A stretch of 64,000 nucleotides of DNA, taken from NCBI GenBank assembly GCA_015039365.1, contig WION01000077.1, positions 62,001 to 126,000 of the forward strand, written 5' to 3'. Both the position numbers and the translations under genes were made by a program. The notes under the pieces were generated by a model, which did no database searches, had not been told where the DNA came from, and saw only the letters and a list, made by a program, of their open reading frames with translations. How positions within the stretch are numbered: position 1 is the stretch's first letter; each line of letters begins with the position of its first letter. Of this stretch, positions 11,001-21,956 are shown one piece after another. The DNA comes from Amanita rubescens (Eukaryota > Basidiomycota > Agaricomycetes > Agaricales > Amanitaceae).

Positions 11001-11435
11001 TAGGATGACTGTCATGGTTCGCGCCCATGAATCCGGGTAGTAGTTGAGGTCGAAGGTTGCTCGAAAAAGCGGTCCCAAGTGTGGTAGTAGGATCTGCTTG
11101 GCTTCCTTGAAAACGCAGTTTGGCGCGGTGTCTGGAGCTGTCGCCTTGTATGGGGCCATGTTGTCAATCGCTCTTTCGATCTGCTTGTTGGTTATTGGCT
11201 TGAATTCCCATTTTGGCGGGGGGTATGTGAAATCGCCTAGCACCACGTCCTGTAGCGGCTTCTCTGGGAATAGGGCTTCATAGAACATGCGGCTCTTCTG
11301 GTCGTTGGTTGTGGCGGTGGTGTCGTCTTCACTACCTCTTAGTTTTGCTTTGAGATTGGGTACCCTTGCGCGGCCCGCATCTGTGGGCTCACTGTTAGCA
11401 TACTTAGCCGCCGTCCACACCGTCGTCTCATTGAG
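8048..11435 (-). mobile_element. 5'-truncated Tad-like LINE
   Basis: Non-LTR retrotransposon about 3.4 kb long, bounded by the 13-bp duplication, with a poly(A) tail. Its 5' end falls just before the reverse transcriptase, so ORF1 and the endonuclease domain normally upstream are missing: a dead-on-arrival copy. It interrupts the patatin gene in antisense orientation. Confidence 0.93.
8340..11435 (-). CDS. LINE ORF2 fragment: RT, RNase H, zinc knuckle
   Basis: Uninterrupted frame of about 1030 residues. It lacks its own start, since the first Met of the frame lies in flanking host DNA. Reverse transcriptase motifs: NAWRPISLSN, FGARPGHTT, FLDVKGAFPSV, GLDQGDPLSP and the active site FVDDTTI (FADD in most relatives). 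RNase H motifs follow: IFTDGSLT, YEAECAAMALG, VDNQAAI and WTPGHVGVKGNEEAD. Near the end comes the CCHC-type CPGCKQYNETVDHLLRHC. This order (RT, RNase H, CCHC) fits Tad1-like and related fungal LINEs. No stop or shift interrupts the frame, which agrees with a recent insertion. Confidence 0.93.
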   Translation of the reverse strand, partial: LNETTVWTAAKYANSEPTDAGRARVPNLKAKLRGSEDDTTATTNDQKSRMFYEALFPEKPLQDVVLGDFTYPPPKWEFKPITNKQIERAIDNMAPYKATAPDTAPNCVFKEAKQILLPHLGPLFRATFDLNYYPDSWARTMTVILKKPSRPSYESPNAWRPISLSNGFARLLNACIANEITNRCETHNILPKNHFGARPGHTTTQAVHYLTTTVKDTWRKRKVVSALFLDVKGAFPSVSIDRLVHDMRIRGIPQQITDWIVRRMGNRKTQLKFDDYVSDVFVITNGLDQGDPLSPIAYMLYNSDILDVPNLKNGEDAILFVDDTTILAIGCNYTETHRKIEDMLHRHDGILQWADTHNCTFGIEKFQLIDFLRGKNITTGREGEGESILIRGHEVRPQESAKLLGVSIDRWLNWKTHIAAALAKGEKWVNQFGRLARVSKGISPAFVRQLYLTIAMPRILYAADVFLSPQRRHKLTSPNPSPTYNVTVMRQLATVQRRASIMITGAMRTTASTVLNLLSDLLPIHLAVDKWRYNAALSLATIPKGHPLHGMVHRTARRYVKKHPSPLHELFHTYNIKPDTMEKVTPIRHLNSWDPDIKTIIPNNKDTAITQCSRDRAEYQIFTDGSLTKDGVGAAAVIYKQGKRMALTQFHLGTTTEHTVYEAECAAMALGVFSIRNRRNVKSVTINVDNQAAIIASTDNKQGPGKYILDEFHEQINALKHRNNNVRIKIRWTPGHVGVKGNEEADVAAKAASAGTCSAKTALPKLFRKPLPASKSAAKQQFGSKVKEAALEAWRMAPQARRLKGIISYESGKRYRKALTKASRRTGSIWTQLKTGHIGLNTHLHRINISKTAICPGCKQYNETVDHLLRHCRAYNEPRAQLRRMVKRDMTGLKKLLGNDSNMTYVTEFVRKTKRITWLSKQDKKQATTQSDLFDGYRHTARMHQRNGTGPRERSTQNCREQAAASAQGRVMEEWNTYARGDIRSWLTVGNRRRERRMGEPEREDGASEAQRSGGGEDENRTMGRRAGRGR

Positions 11436-11448
11436 AGCGCCTTCGGTT
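11436..11448. repeat. LINE target site duplication, right copy
   Basis: AGCGCCTTCGGTT, identical to 8035-8047, at the 5' junction of the LINE. Confidence 0.9.
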
Positions 11449-12070
11449 AATCGTAGTTGGACCATAGTCGAGGCATTGCGTGCAACCATCGCCTCTCCCA
11501 TCTATATCTCTCCATTTCTCGTCGAGGCGGATAAAGTCCGCAGCCTCCAAGACGCCGGATTCGGAGGGTTTAACAATCCCTTGGAGCTGGCGTCAAAAGA
11601 GTGGCAGAAGTTATGGCCGAACGATCGTGTTGGGACAGTCATTAGTCTCGGCACCGGCTTACGCGATTTTCTTCCAACAACTTGGCCGGAAACAAGAGAA
11701 TGGGGTCCGACTCCTCGATACGTTAATCGACTTGTCACCGAAGTCTTTCAACAGCGACTCCCAGATGTACATGTATATGATGACATTCAGACGAATGTAG
11801 CGTACGCTACCAGGCAGCTGGCGCGTATTGCCGCCGACTCAAGCATCGTCCACCAGGAGTTCAATACTAACCATGCCTCGCTCTGGTGAGTTTGTCATGG
11901 TTTTCGTGCATCACTTCTCACCGTAGTGTAGCGAGCACTATTACCGGATTGACGAACCCTTCGGTCTGACATACCTCGATCTCGTCGATATATTCAATGC
12001 CGACATTTTAAAAACTCAGGTCAAAGACTGGGCTCGCGAGAAACACTCAATATATAGCAGAGATAGTCGA

Positions 12071-13198
12071 CAGCTTGGGCGTCAAGAGATTTACAGCGCC
12101 GGAAAGGTCAGTTTGTCCGAGTGCAGAGAGGGGCCCGCCGGCTACGAAAGAAATAGCTCGCGTTATGAAGCCACCCGTGCCACCAGCAGGAACAGTAGTC
12201 GAGGGTTATAACCCAATCTTGGATCAGCCAAGACCAACAGATATACTGAATTACCTTAGGCGAGCCCGCATTAGAAATGATCTGCTCTTTGCTGATCCAG
12301 ATACGCAGAGATTATGAAGTCTTATTCATAGTCGACGACTCCGCGTCGGTAAGTTCTATTTATGACTGCTAAATATCACGTCTGAATGAGCATACAAAAT
12401 AGATGCGTGGTTCACGATGGTTGGAGGCCCGAGATGCCCTCATCGAAATAGCAGAGTATGCGTTAAAGTTAAACGTCCGTACTGTGAGTTTGCGGTTTTT
12501 GAACAACGGAACGTACGACCGTGGACTTCAGGTCGGAAACCCAATATTAAATAGTTTGGTGCACAAACTCACTTTTTACAGGGCGCATCCGCCCTCATGT
12601 CGAGGTTCGATCGTGTACAACCAAACGGTACCAGTTGTGCTGGTTGTCATTATATTCCGGATATTGATCGACTTTCCATGATAGGGTCAACACCGATTGG
12701 CGCGGTACTTCAAGTCGTCTTTAACGAACATCTAAACAGGATTGATGACGCGGTCTCCAATCCGCATCTGTATTCGAAAATACCTCCCCTAGATATTATC
12801 GTTCTTACAGACGGCGTTCCCAGTTAGTTGTCACTATCCATGACATTTCGTGCGACCTCACGATCCCCCATAGCCGATGATCCAGCTTCAGTCATCGCGA
12901 GTGCCGTGAGACGTTTAAAAAACAAGAGATATCATCCGAACACGATGGGCGTACAGTTCGTACAGATAGCAGACGATCCCGGAGCAAGGCCGGTCTTGGT
13001 AGACCTTGTGAAGGGCGACAACGGCGTAAGTTGATCTATTTCTGGATTGCATATCAATTCGACGTACGAGTATAGAGCATCGTTGATACGGTTCCTTACC
13101 GAGGCGTAGTGACATCAGAAAAGCTGCAAAGAATCTTGCTGGGCGGAATACATCCCAACATCCGTGCGATGCTACCAATTTCTTTGCTGGGGACCTGA
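12071..13198 (+). CDS. vWA-domain protein region, probably fused to patatin
   Basis: von Willebrand factor A fold that binds a divalent metal through MIDAS residues. Seen: EVLFIVDDSAS with the DxSxS motif, an intron (about 12346-12402), RGSRWLEARDALIEIAEYAL, SLRFLNNGTYDRGL, STPIGAVLQ with the MIDAS Thr, IIVLTDGVP with the MIDAS Asp, then ASVIASAVRRLKNKRYHP and GVQFVQIADDP, ending ISLLGT. At least four introns are needed. The frame changes between FADPDTQR and DYEVLF without a clear splice site, so a small indel is likely. No start of its own is evident, and the upstream frame runs back toward the patatin exons, so it may be the C-terminal half of one patatin-vWA gene, now decaying. Confidence 0.7.
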
Positions 13199-13677
13199 TC
13201 ATCTAGTCAAGATTCTACTCAAATACCCCATATTCGCCGCTCGTGTTTCCCAATACGAATACGAATATATACAGCGAGCGACGTACATAGTAGATAGTAA
13301 CATAAACCATCTTGTCATCCATAATAGAACAACCCCTTAAGTGCAATTGCCGTAACTACGCGTGACTTAAACTCGACGCTAAATTAGCGAGGTTATTGAT
13401 CAGAGAAAAGCATTGCAGACTTCGATACCTGCCAGTAGGGCAATCAAATCCCTAGTCGATGAGATACGACGCGTTACACATGTAACGAGAACCGCCGCCT
13501 GTGCTGATATATTCCGATAGACATGAGAACTCTTATATGCGTAGTAAGGAATACAGAAACTAGTCATATGTAACATAGATAGCAACGTTCTTGCAGGCGG
13601 TGGTGCACTAGGTACATGGCTGCATGACCCACTTGATCCTTCTCTGCTTTTCCTTACCCCAAACAAAGGCTTCAGAT
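13199..13677. other. Intergenic, no gene seen
   Basis: Between the convergent vWA and membrane-protein genes. Nothing beyond probable 3' UTRs. Confidence 0.5.
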
Positions 13678-14354
13678 TCATTGCCTGACAGTGATATTAG
13701 AAGATTCAAAACTTGGAGTTGAACTTGACTCACGCTTCCTAATCTCAGCTTTGACTGTATGTCTGCCGGGTGGGGCGACAACGACGGCAGCCGCAAATCC
13801 TAGCCCCAGACATTTAGAGATGTCGTCACCGCAATCCACAGTTGGATCCTCCAGATCTACATCACGGTGGCCCCTGTCTTCCTCATCGACCCATACACGT
13901 ATTTCAATATCACGTTTGTCGATATCCACCACTGAAACCCGATGCGACATGCGCCCCCTCGGCGTTCGAAAAGTGATTGGCGCAGGCTCGCCGAACAGCC
14001 CCCAATGTTTAGGACGGAATGATTCAATTTGCCAATCTTTGGCGGGAGGAAACGGACCTCCGCAGGATATAGCGTTTTGCGTTGGGGCCTTCCCAAATCT
14101 GGGGAGTAAGAAAGACAAGTTGGGTAACGAAATCGAAATAAATAAGCCTGCCGTCGCGGTAATTAGCGCGGGATAATATTACTACCAAGAGGGAGCGACT
14201 CACTCAGGATCAGATACAAGATAAGCAAAACGACAAGTCCAGAGCAAGCGCGATCCAGAAGTAATCTCCTCCGTTCAGGACCATTGTTTACGAAAGGTTC
14301 GTCTTTCAACTTGCTAGCATCAAACTGGTTCCGGTTAGTCGTGCTATCCACCAA
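13678..14354 (-). CDS. Small single-pass membrane protein
   Basis: Not recognised. About 200 residues. The N-terminal part NGPERRRLLLDRACSG leads into a hydrophobic segment (LVVLLILYLIL), is interrupted by a 56-nt GTGAGT...CAG intron, and continues with a second hydrophobic stretch LFISISLPNLSFLLPRF. The rest is soluble with WQIESFRPKHWGLFGEP and an acidic patch. No ATG is found in frame at the 5' end, so a further upstream exon or a non-annotated start must exist. It lies between the vWA gene and the end of the Ppo gene, which is on the same strand and about 115 bp upstream. Confidence 0.55.
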
Positions 14355-14468
14355 CTAATGTCAAGTGACGAACCTCGAGTATCATCTGCGTGGGATAATG
14401 GGAAAAACCACCGTCTCCGTCAAGGTATATCTCGGAATCCCACTACCGGACCACGGATTAGAGGGTGT

Positions 14469-17400
14469 CTAACGTATAGTCCGGAGACGCACCGGTGCAG
14501 CATCGGGATGTAAAGTGGCGGACTTCAATTGACCTTTTTTGCCATCGGCGCGCTTAAGGCCCTCTTGTTTGAATATGACCCTGATGATCTACTTGGACAT
14601 CAATGCCATGCTCTCGCGCAACTAAGGCTACACACCTGAGACATTGTCTACCGGCAAATTGAGTCTGAGTGTTCAGAAATCATCTTGTCGCTTACCTGGT
14701 CAATGAATGATCCTGCAGGGCACTTGTGTACGCCGAGTCCTAACAACGAGTTCATGTTGCGGTTGGGATTCACTTTCTCTGGATCTGTGACCTGCTTGGA
14801 CTATCCTCAACTGTTAGCGGGAGGTCAATCATTACTACCAAAGGAATTAGACGAACATCGTTATGCGCAAATGTGAAGTCTGCAAAGACACGATCGCCCG
14901 GCTTAATGTCGAGGACAGGATAACCAAATTCTTGCTTAATTTCTTTTGCGCGACTAACGTATCTCCATAGCCCGAAGCGTTGCCCAATCCCTACAGATTA
15001 TTAGATAAAGGACGCTGTGATGAGCGTATTGAAACATTACTCTGAGCTTCCCAGATATATCCCATGATTTCTTGATTGCTTGAATTCTCGTCTTTACAGA
15101 GCGCAACAAGTTTCTTCCTTTCCTCCGCACGGCTATCGTCGAGGTAGAAATCAATGGCTTGGGCACACACTATAAAGGAATCAGCTATAAGATCATGGTC
15201 CATTATATTTCTCATCACCTTTCGAGAAGTGAACACATATAACTATGGCCAAGCCGATGACGTTAGCGATCACACGCTGCTCCTCGAGTCTCTTCCTGGC
15301 GATTTCTTCGGCATCCTGATCCTCCAATACCTCATCACGGTGAAACAGAGCTCTGAGATATCCTTCTTTGGTGACGCGATCGACAAGCTTCAGTGCATTT
15401 TTTTCCTTGACTTCTCGTTTCACCTCCTCTTTACACTTTTCCTTAGCATCCTTTAGATGCCCAGAGTCCGCCAACCGCTTCAATGGCTTGATTTGACTAG
15501 CTTTCATCATGCGATCCAAGAACGTAAGAGCAGAATGCTGAGGAAGCATCTTTCCAAAACAATATTCTTCTCCTATCCGTTTGCCAAATCCCCACAAGGC
15601 CATGATCGCTCGTACAGTGTAAAGACCGTAATGCTTTAAATTAAACATTAGTAAAAGTATTCCAGAATCGATTCGAACCCACTTCGCCAGGCCGCTCGTC
15701 TGTGTCCCTGGGTAATTTTTTCCCGAGTTGTTCGCGTAGACGCTGGCTGGCGGCCAATGCCCTTTCCCTTGCGTTCCATCCAAATTCCGGTTCGGCGTTG
15801 CGAAAGACATATCTATAGTAACAATCAGAATCAATCCTCGGTATATCTATAAACACTGGCTGATCTTACGCATAGTACGCAGCAAAATCCTTACGCTCCT
15901 TCAGCTCCATTTCCCGCGATTTTTCCCGAGCTTTGTTCATTTCGTCCTCTGACAATCCCCAAGATGAATTATCCGGGAAATCAAAAGTATACTATTACCA
16001 GGTATGAATTTAGCCCGGAAAATATAACAGGCCTACTTACAATCGTCTCGCAAACCCAGCGTATGCAGGTCGCGTCAATCACATCCTTAATGACGTCGAT
16101 GCTTCCGTTCTTGGTTCCCCTGTGAAGCCCCCGGTTAGCAACAATAATAATGTTAACCTGTTGCACGTACCTTCCCGACGTGCGGCGTCTCAAATTTTCC
16201 TGAGCTTTTTGAGCAAAAGATGCGCCGATACGTCTGACGGCTCCCTTGTCGGGCATGAGTGAGAATAGTGTCTGTTCTCTTCATCACGACGAAATATCTA
16301 CGAAGTAGCGTATAATCACGCACCATCATCAAATCGCGGTCGTGCCTGGATAACATGTAAGGTATGATCAACGAAGAGAACGAGCAAGTCTTACAATGTT
16401 AAATCATCAAAACCGAGCATATGACTGCGATGGTATTGGCAATTAGCCAAAGAATGCGATGCTTTTCGGCATACTTACCCATAACCTCCTGTAAGCTCTA
16501 TCAAGTTCTGCTTATATGGGGAGGAGAACGTGTCTGGATCGTTCAACACTTCGCTGATTGCTTTGAGGGTTCGGACGATCTTGATTTTCGCCTGTGTTGG
16601 CTTGTCGATCTTATATTTCTTCTGATTGGGTTTATCAAGTCCATTAACGTATGCCCCGCTCGTCTCAGGAACGACGAGTGGGAACAAAGCATATATGTTA
16701 TTGTAGCCATAATTATGGGGAAGGGTACGTTGCAATACTGAAAAGAATGCCTGAATATGCAACGTGCATTGCTGAAAAAGCGACTTACACTTCGGCAGCA
16801 TACCGCCCAGAGAACCCCCCGTACTGTAGAAGCTCGAGTTGGACTCCTTCGTGTCGTCGATGGTCGATATACAGTCTTCGTAACCCCATTTTGTCAATAC
16901 ATGCTCTAAGGTCAACGTTATTCGCTTTGCGGCAAAAACAACAACGTGCACTCATACCATTGAAGTTGGACGTGAACATGGGGTCAGAGCGAATTCTGGT
17001 GACCTGTATTTTGATGAATGTCATCTTCCAACCCGAACGAGATTATGTCACTTACTATATCGGCTATAAGTCCCCATGTCTGCAAAGATGAAGCATGAGT
17101 GAATGTGCAAGCGTCGTCGGTCTATCGTCGTACCATCGTATATCCGAATCCGAAGCCGGAGCCAGTAGAACGTTCGCATAGAAGGCCAGGCTAAGAGAAG
17201 TTAGTGAGAATCATACGAAGTAACGCAATTCGCACGTATAACTCGAGCTTGTTGATATCATCGTCATACATATCACTTGCTATATGAGCCAACTCTGGAT
17301 TCCATTCTTGGAATGACCCAAGCTCTGTAAATCGGACAATAAGACAATGGAGAAGTGAGCGTCAGCGTGGACGCACGCTTGAGGCCAAGGTGTCGACGGA

Positions 17401-19170
17401 ACTCGTTAAGGGTACAGACGCCGGCTTCCCGGGCATGCTTGATTTTCTGTATTTCCCATTCGCGAGCCCAATCCGGGACTGAGCCAGCCTTCGTCTCTGT
17501 AGCACTGACAAGGAGTTCGGCCAAGTCGTTGTCCTCGAAGCAATCGTGTTTATTGCGGAAAAGATCACTTCATATCATGTTCATCCCGTGAACCAGTTGA
17601 TAATCATGTGTAAACTTACCCAATGCAGTTATGACGTCTTATATCGAAATCAGCGGAGACATCGTTCATCTTGTTCATCTTTAACAGAGATAGTTAAGAA
17701 CTGTAACGTGAGAAGCCTCCCGACGGACGTACCCGTTCTTGTACTGTTGAAGCAAAGGACGAGGGGGCAAAGGACGAGAACTAGTAACGTGAGAAAACCC
17801 CGCCCCGTTTTCAAAATCAGAAAACTCACGCTATATAAGAGATAGGACTCTATGGTGGAAAGGTAGCCTCCTTTGTGACTCGTGATACTCCTGACATCCT
17901 GTCGTGCACATCGTTATAAGCGGACATCATTGGTAAGGCAGAACTTACATGTAAAACATCCAATCGAGCACTTGGACCAGCCATAGGCATTCCAATGAGC
18001 CCTTTGACGAAGTCTTCCTGAACGACGTTCATGAAGTGGATGCAAGTAATAGACCGAGCTATGCCAAATATCTGGTCGTCTTGCGCCAAGCAATCCTCGA
18101 GCGACAGGATGGCAGGATTTTCCCAATTCTTCTCGTTACGCGAAAATAATTGCTTTGCAACGTACTACGCGACGGATGATAGTTAGTTCAAAAACTGCAT
18201 GATGTGACTGAGAAGAGCATACGTTGTGATATCTATTCCATAAAACAAGTAACGCCGGTACAGAATCCGGAAGCATGGCTAGCCTCTCCTCGGTAAAGGA
18301 GTCAGGCCACAACATTCCAGTGCCATCTCTCAATCGTATGGTGTCTGTCTCGGTCTTATTCGTCCCGTAAAGGGGCGACAAGTCGAAGTAAGGCGACGCC
18401 TTGTTCCTGAGGTCAGACTGTGATGCGTTTTCGCGGTGCAGGGTCAACTACTTATCATTAGCAGGTACTAAATCGTACAGACAACTACTCACAGTAAGTA
18501 TAGCACCGAATGCAAAGGCGACGCCAGAAATGCCCTGCGGATGATCTTGCGGCTGCCACTCCATTGAGGAAAGTACATATCGACGAGTAATACAGCATAC
18601 CTTGTTTGTTTTGAACAATTGATCGTGGACAAAATCTGGAGTCACATGAAAGTTCTGAACGGCGGCGGTTTTCACGCATTGGTAGTATTTATCTGGAGCA
18701 GCCGTGTTTGGATCTAGTTCTATAGCCATCCTCTGAACTACGGAATTGGTGAATTTCTGTTTGATAGGTGCGGACATTCAACTCACATAGTTTGACCATA
18801 GTTGAATTGATTTTATTCTTATCCGTAAGACTTGCTTTCTCATAGTTCTTGGCATAATCATTCAATGTTTCCGCCAACTAAATCCAGCCATCAGCGCTCT
18901 CAGCGATAGTATATCACCGAAACAAAAGCAACACACAACACTCTTTCTGTCATCGATGGCGGCAGACCCGCTCAACTGAACAAGGGGTTCCTAGCATGAA
19001 TAAGTCCATGAGTTCATCGTAGACCCAGCTGTCATCGCATTGCTTACCGCATAAGATTTCCGCAAGATAGGCCGGACTACATTGTTCTGAGCAACGCTCA
19101 TCAACGTCTGCTTCACGACATAGACGGTGGGTTGTATGGTTGTTTGATAGAATCCTTTTACTTTGTCCAT
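14469..19170 (-). CDS. Ppo-type fatty-acid dioxygenase/P450 (oxylipin synthase)
   Basis: Multi-exon gene for a fusion of a haem peroxidase-like dioxygenase and a P450-like domain, the architecture of linoleate diol synthases (PpoA/PpoC), which make signalling oxylipins from linoleic acid. Start ATG at 19170 (MDKVKGFYQTT). Visible in order: SGSAAIDDRK, HPQGISGVAFAFGA, SPYFDLSPLYGTNK, LLVLWNRYHN with the proximal His, FNEFRRHLGLK, VTRIRSDPMFTSNF, LTKWGYEDC, and ALFPLVVPETS with LIELTGGYG at the domain junction. The P450 half ends with LGLGVHKCPAG, whose Cys (codon at 14720-14722) is the expected haem ligand. The last exon ends RLRTIR. Exon order and spacing match the family; no clear break was found. 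Divergent from the DUF2235 gene. Confidence 0.85.
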
Positions 19171-19806
19171 CGCAGCTGGGGACGAGGGGGTGTAGTGGTG
19201 AATCTATCACTTGAAAGCGACTGACTTTATTGCGGTGCACCAGAAGTCATGCTGCCACAATGAGGTCTGGTGAGGCGCTCAATGTAGTAATTGAGTTGAC
19301 GAAGCGAAACCGCGTTGCAACTTGCCATTCTAGTCCGTGGAACAGCCATGCACTGAGTGGACAATTCATGTGACACGGACTTCTTGAACACGCTGCAGAC
19401 TAACGTTTCTGAGTAGAAATCCACAGAACTGCCATGAATGCGTGCTTGATGTGCCATTTGAAGCCACGCATGATGCGGAGATGATGACTGTATTGAACGT
19501 TGTTGGGCGCTCGCTTAGTTATGTAAAACAATCAGACTTTACCTTTGTCACGGTATGTAATTCACAGCGTCTATGGCCAGATCTGACCGGGACCCTTCAA
19601 AGCTCCAAATGTGATACGAAATCCGATCTATCTAAGGTTTGAGGATGCAATAAGGCGTATCTCGGGCAGTGAAACAATCAGAGACACCACTGCACGAAAT
19701 CCTCGAGTTAATCAATCCGCTGAGTCTGACTAATGGCAGCGCAGAAGATGGTATATAAACGAAAAGTTGCGGAGAAAAGCGGCGAATGACCCCACATCAA
19801 GTTAAC
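19171..19806. promoter_or_regulatory. Divergent intergenic region, Ppo / DUF2235
   Basis: 636 bp shared between two divergent starts. A TATA box TATATAAA lies at 19752-19759 for the rightward gene. No element could be assigned to the leftward gene. Confidence 0.5.
19752..19759 (+). promoter_or_regulatory. TATA box of the DUF2235 gene
   Basis: TATATAAA. Transcription would begin near 19785, so translation more likely starts at the ATG at 19807 than at the in-frame ATG at 19786. Confidence 0.55.
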
Positions 19807-21956
19807 ATGTCAAAGGAAACTCTCCTCACTCCCCCGATTTCGCCAAGCCTAGAACATCCAAACGGTCATCAGCTGGCTGACGCCCGCCATTTCTTCATGC
19901 CACAACCACAGGCACTGGTTCCGTCTATTGCCAGCACCTTAGAGGATCACGCTCAAAACTATCAAGGACCACCCGAGTCCAAGTCGACACCGAGCATCTC
20001 ACAAGCTCAGGGTTCTCAGAGTCAGAGCAATCCACGGGCCAGTGACACGGGGAGACTTTTGATCCTGTGCTTCGATGGGACAGGAAACAAATTCGGAGAG
20101 GTTAGTGCCAGAACCTTGTCTTCAGCCTCGTTCCACGTCTAACCTTCGTACAGAAAGTACGTAAATGTAATTCGTTCGCCAGCTTCCATTCAACGCGTTT
20201 GATTAGAATTCAAATATCGTCCGGCTCTTTCGCGCTCTCAAGAAGGGCAGCCAAAAGCACCAAGTCTTGTATTACCAGGTTTGTCAGCAGATGTCCCAGT
20301 TCCCCTCGCCCTAATCCGATTATCAGCCGGGTATTGGCACGTACAACAAGAGAGCGTTCATCACGCACACCGTGAGCGCAATAGCAAATGCGATCGATTT
20401 CGCCGTAGCCAGGCACCTCGATGATCACGTCAAGGATGGGTAAGACAACCTCTTTTCATCGCACTCATATTTGACCGAAACCCCATCAGCTATAAGTTTC
20501 TCATACAGAATTATATGCCCGGTGACAAGATTTGTCTGTTTGGCTTTTCTCGTGGAGGTATGTCTCTTATCATCAGATTATGCGTATCTTAATAGTATAT
20601 TTTTTTCAGCCCACACGGCCCGAGTAGTGGCAGGAATGATTTACAAGGTGAGCTCGAATGCGGATCGGATAGGACACGTCTGACTCACAACCCAAGGTCG
20701 GGATTCTGCCAAGAGAGAATCTCCAGCAAGTCGACTTTGCCTTCAACATATATATGACCACCGGCTATCAAGGCTACAAACTCAGTCGGGAGTTTAAATT
20801 GACTTTTGCGTATGACCGGCTCTCTCGGCTCTCCTGTTTTCCTTTTAACTCATCTTTTGAATCAGGTCGCACGTTGACATCGACTTTGTTGGTGTTTGGT
20901 AAGTTAATGACATGCTATTCGTTCGGAAATTTACCTTTCTCACAGGGATACCGTCTCTTCTGTGGGATTGATTCCCCAGACACATCCGTACACGTCGATA
21001 AACTACAGCGTCAAGTGTTTCCGTCACGCTCTTGCGCTTGATGAGCGGCGCACCAGGTTCCGCCCTAATGTCTGGGGCGAGCAGACAGTAGATCGTGAGC
21101 AAGAAATAGATGTCGACTTACCCATTGAGTGGGAAGTTGACCGAAGCAAACTCGATGGATGGCAATACACCGCTCCAGAACGGAATCACGCGGACGTGAA
21201 GGAAGTGTGGTTTACAGGTAATCTCACAAGTAAATGTATCTGTTGTTACTAACAATCATCAGGTTCTCATTCTGACGTTGGCGGGGGCTCCCATCCCACG
21301 AGCCGCAGTAGGAGCTTATCATACGTATCGCTGCGCTGGATGATAAAGGAGTGCATTTTGGCGAAGACAGGAATCCAGTTCGACATGGATTATCTGAGGG
21401 ACGACCTCGACTTTGACTTCGATAACCTCGAGAAGGAAATGGCGAACAAAAACATAACACCAGAAGACTTGGGTGAAGCGTATAAGGAGATCGGGAAATA
21501 CGCAGCGGACAGCCGTGCACATGCGCAAGAGACAGAGCTGTCCACATCAGCTAACGCCAACAGCACCGTCACTTCCGAAACCGCATTAGGAAGGATTGGA
21601 CGACACATACGCGACATTTTCGACGATGTCTTTGATCAACTCATCATGAAATGGTGGTTCTGGTGGATACTGGAGATAATTCCGATGTTAACAACCTATC
21701 AAGACCTTGAAGGAAACTGGATCCGTCTGAGAATGTAAGGAAATTTTCAAATTAATGCGTGCATTTGATTGCTGACAATGCGTGCCGCAGGCGCAATCTC
21801 GGTCGTGGCAGGTACATTCCGTCCTACAACAACAAAGTATACGTGCATAGAACGGTCAAAGAACGGATTGAAAATCCAGGGAGGGATTATCAGCCAAAGG
21901 CTCATAATTGGGATAGGGTCGCAAACTCACCTGGCATGCTGGAATACGTTTCATGA
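19807..21956 (+). CDS. DUF2235 alpha/beta-hydrolase (Tle1-like)
   Basis: Member of the DUF2235 family, related to the catalytic domain of bacterial type VI phospholipase effectors; in fungi the substrate is unknown. After a low-complexity N-terminus the domain begins with LILCFDGTGNKFGE. Later exons give SNIVRLFRALKKG, YYQAGIGT, the nucleophile elbow FGFSRGAHTARVVAGMIYK, VDIDFVGVWDTVSSVG, FRHALALDERRTRFRPN and VWFTGSHSDVGGGS. A charged helix (DDLDFDFDNLEKEM) and a Trp-rich segment (MKWWFWWILEIIP) lie near the end. About seven short introns; the last exon ends SPGMLEYVS. It looks intact. Confidence 0.88.

Larger units (their letters stand above)
7491..12070 (+). pseudogene. Patatin-like phospholipase broken by a LINE
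   Basis: Acyl hydrolase of the patatin family. The left part shows the oxyanion loop DGGGMRGL and the nucleophile elbow GTSVGG, then a 58-nt intron and a second exon with GSYKREGIAPS, where a LINE has inserted. The right part resumes in frame after the 13-bp duplication with VEALRATIASPIYISPF, the catalytic Asp in QDAGFGGFNNP, and ISLGTG; a further exon gives HYYRIDEPFGLTYLDLVDIF. Removing the LINE and one duplication copy restores the frame, so the gene was intact when hit. After about 12030 the patatin frame stops, while another frame (IAEIVDSLG) continues naturally into the vWA region, pointing to an additional 2-nt shift. Confidence 0.85.
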
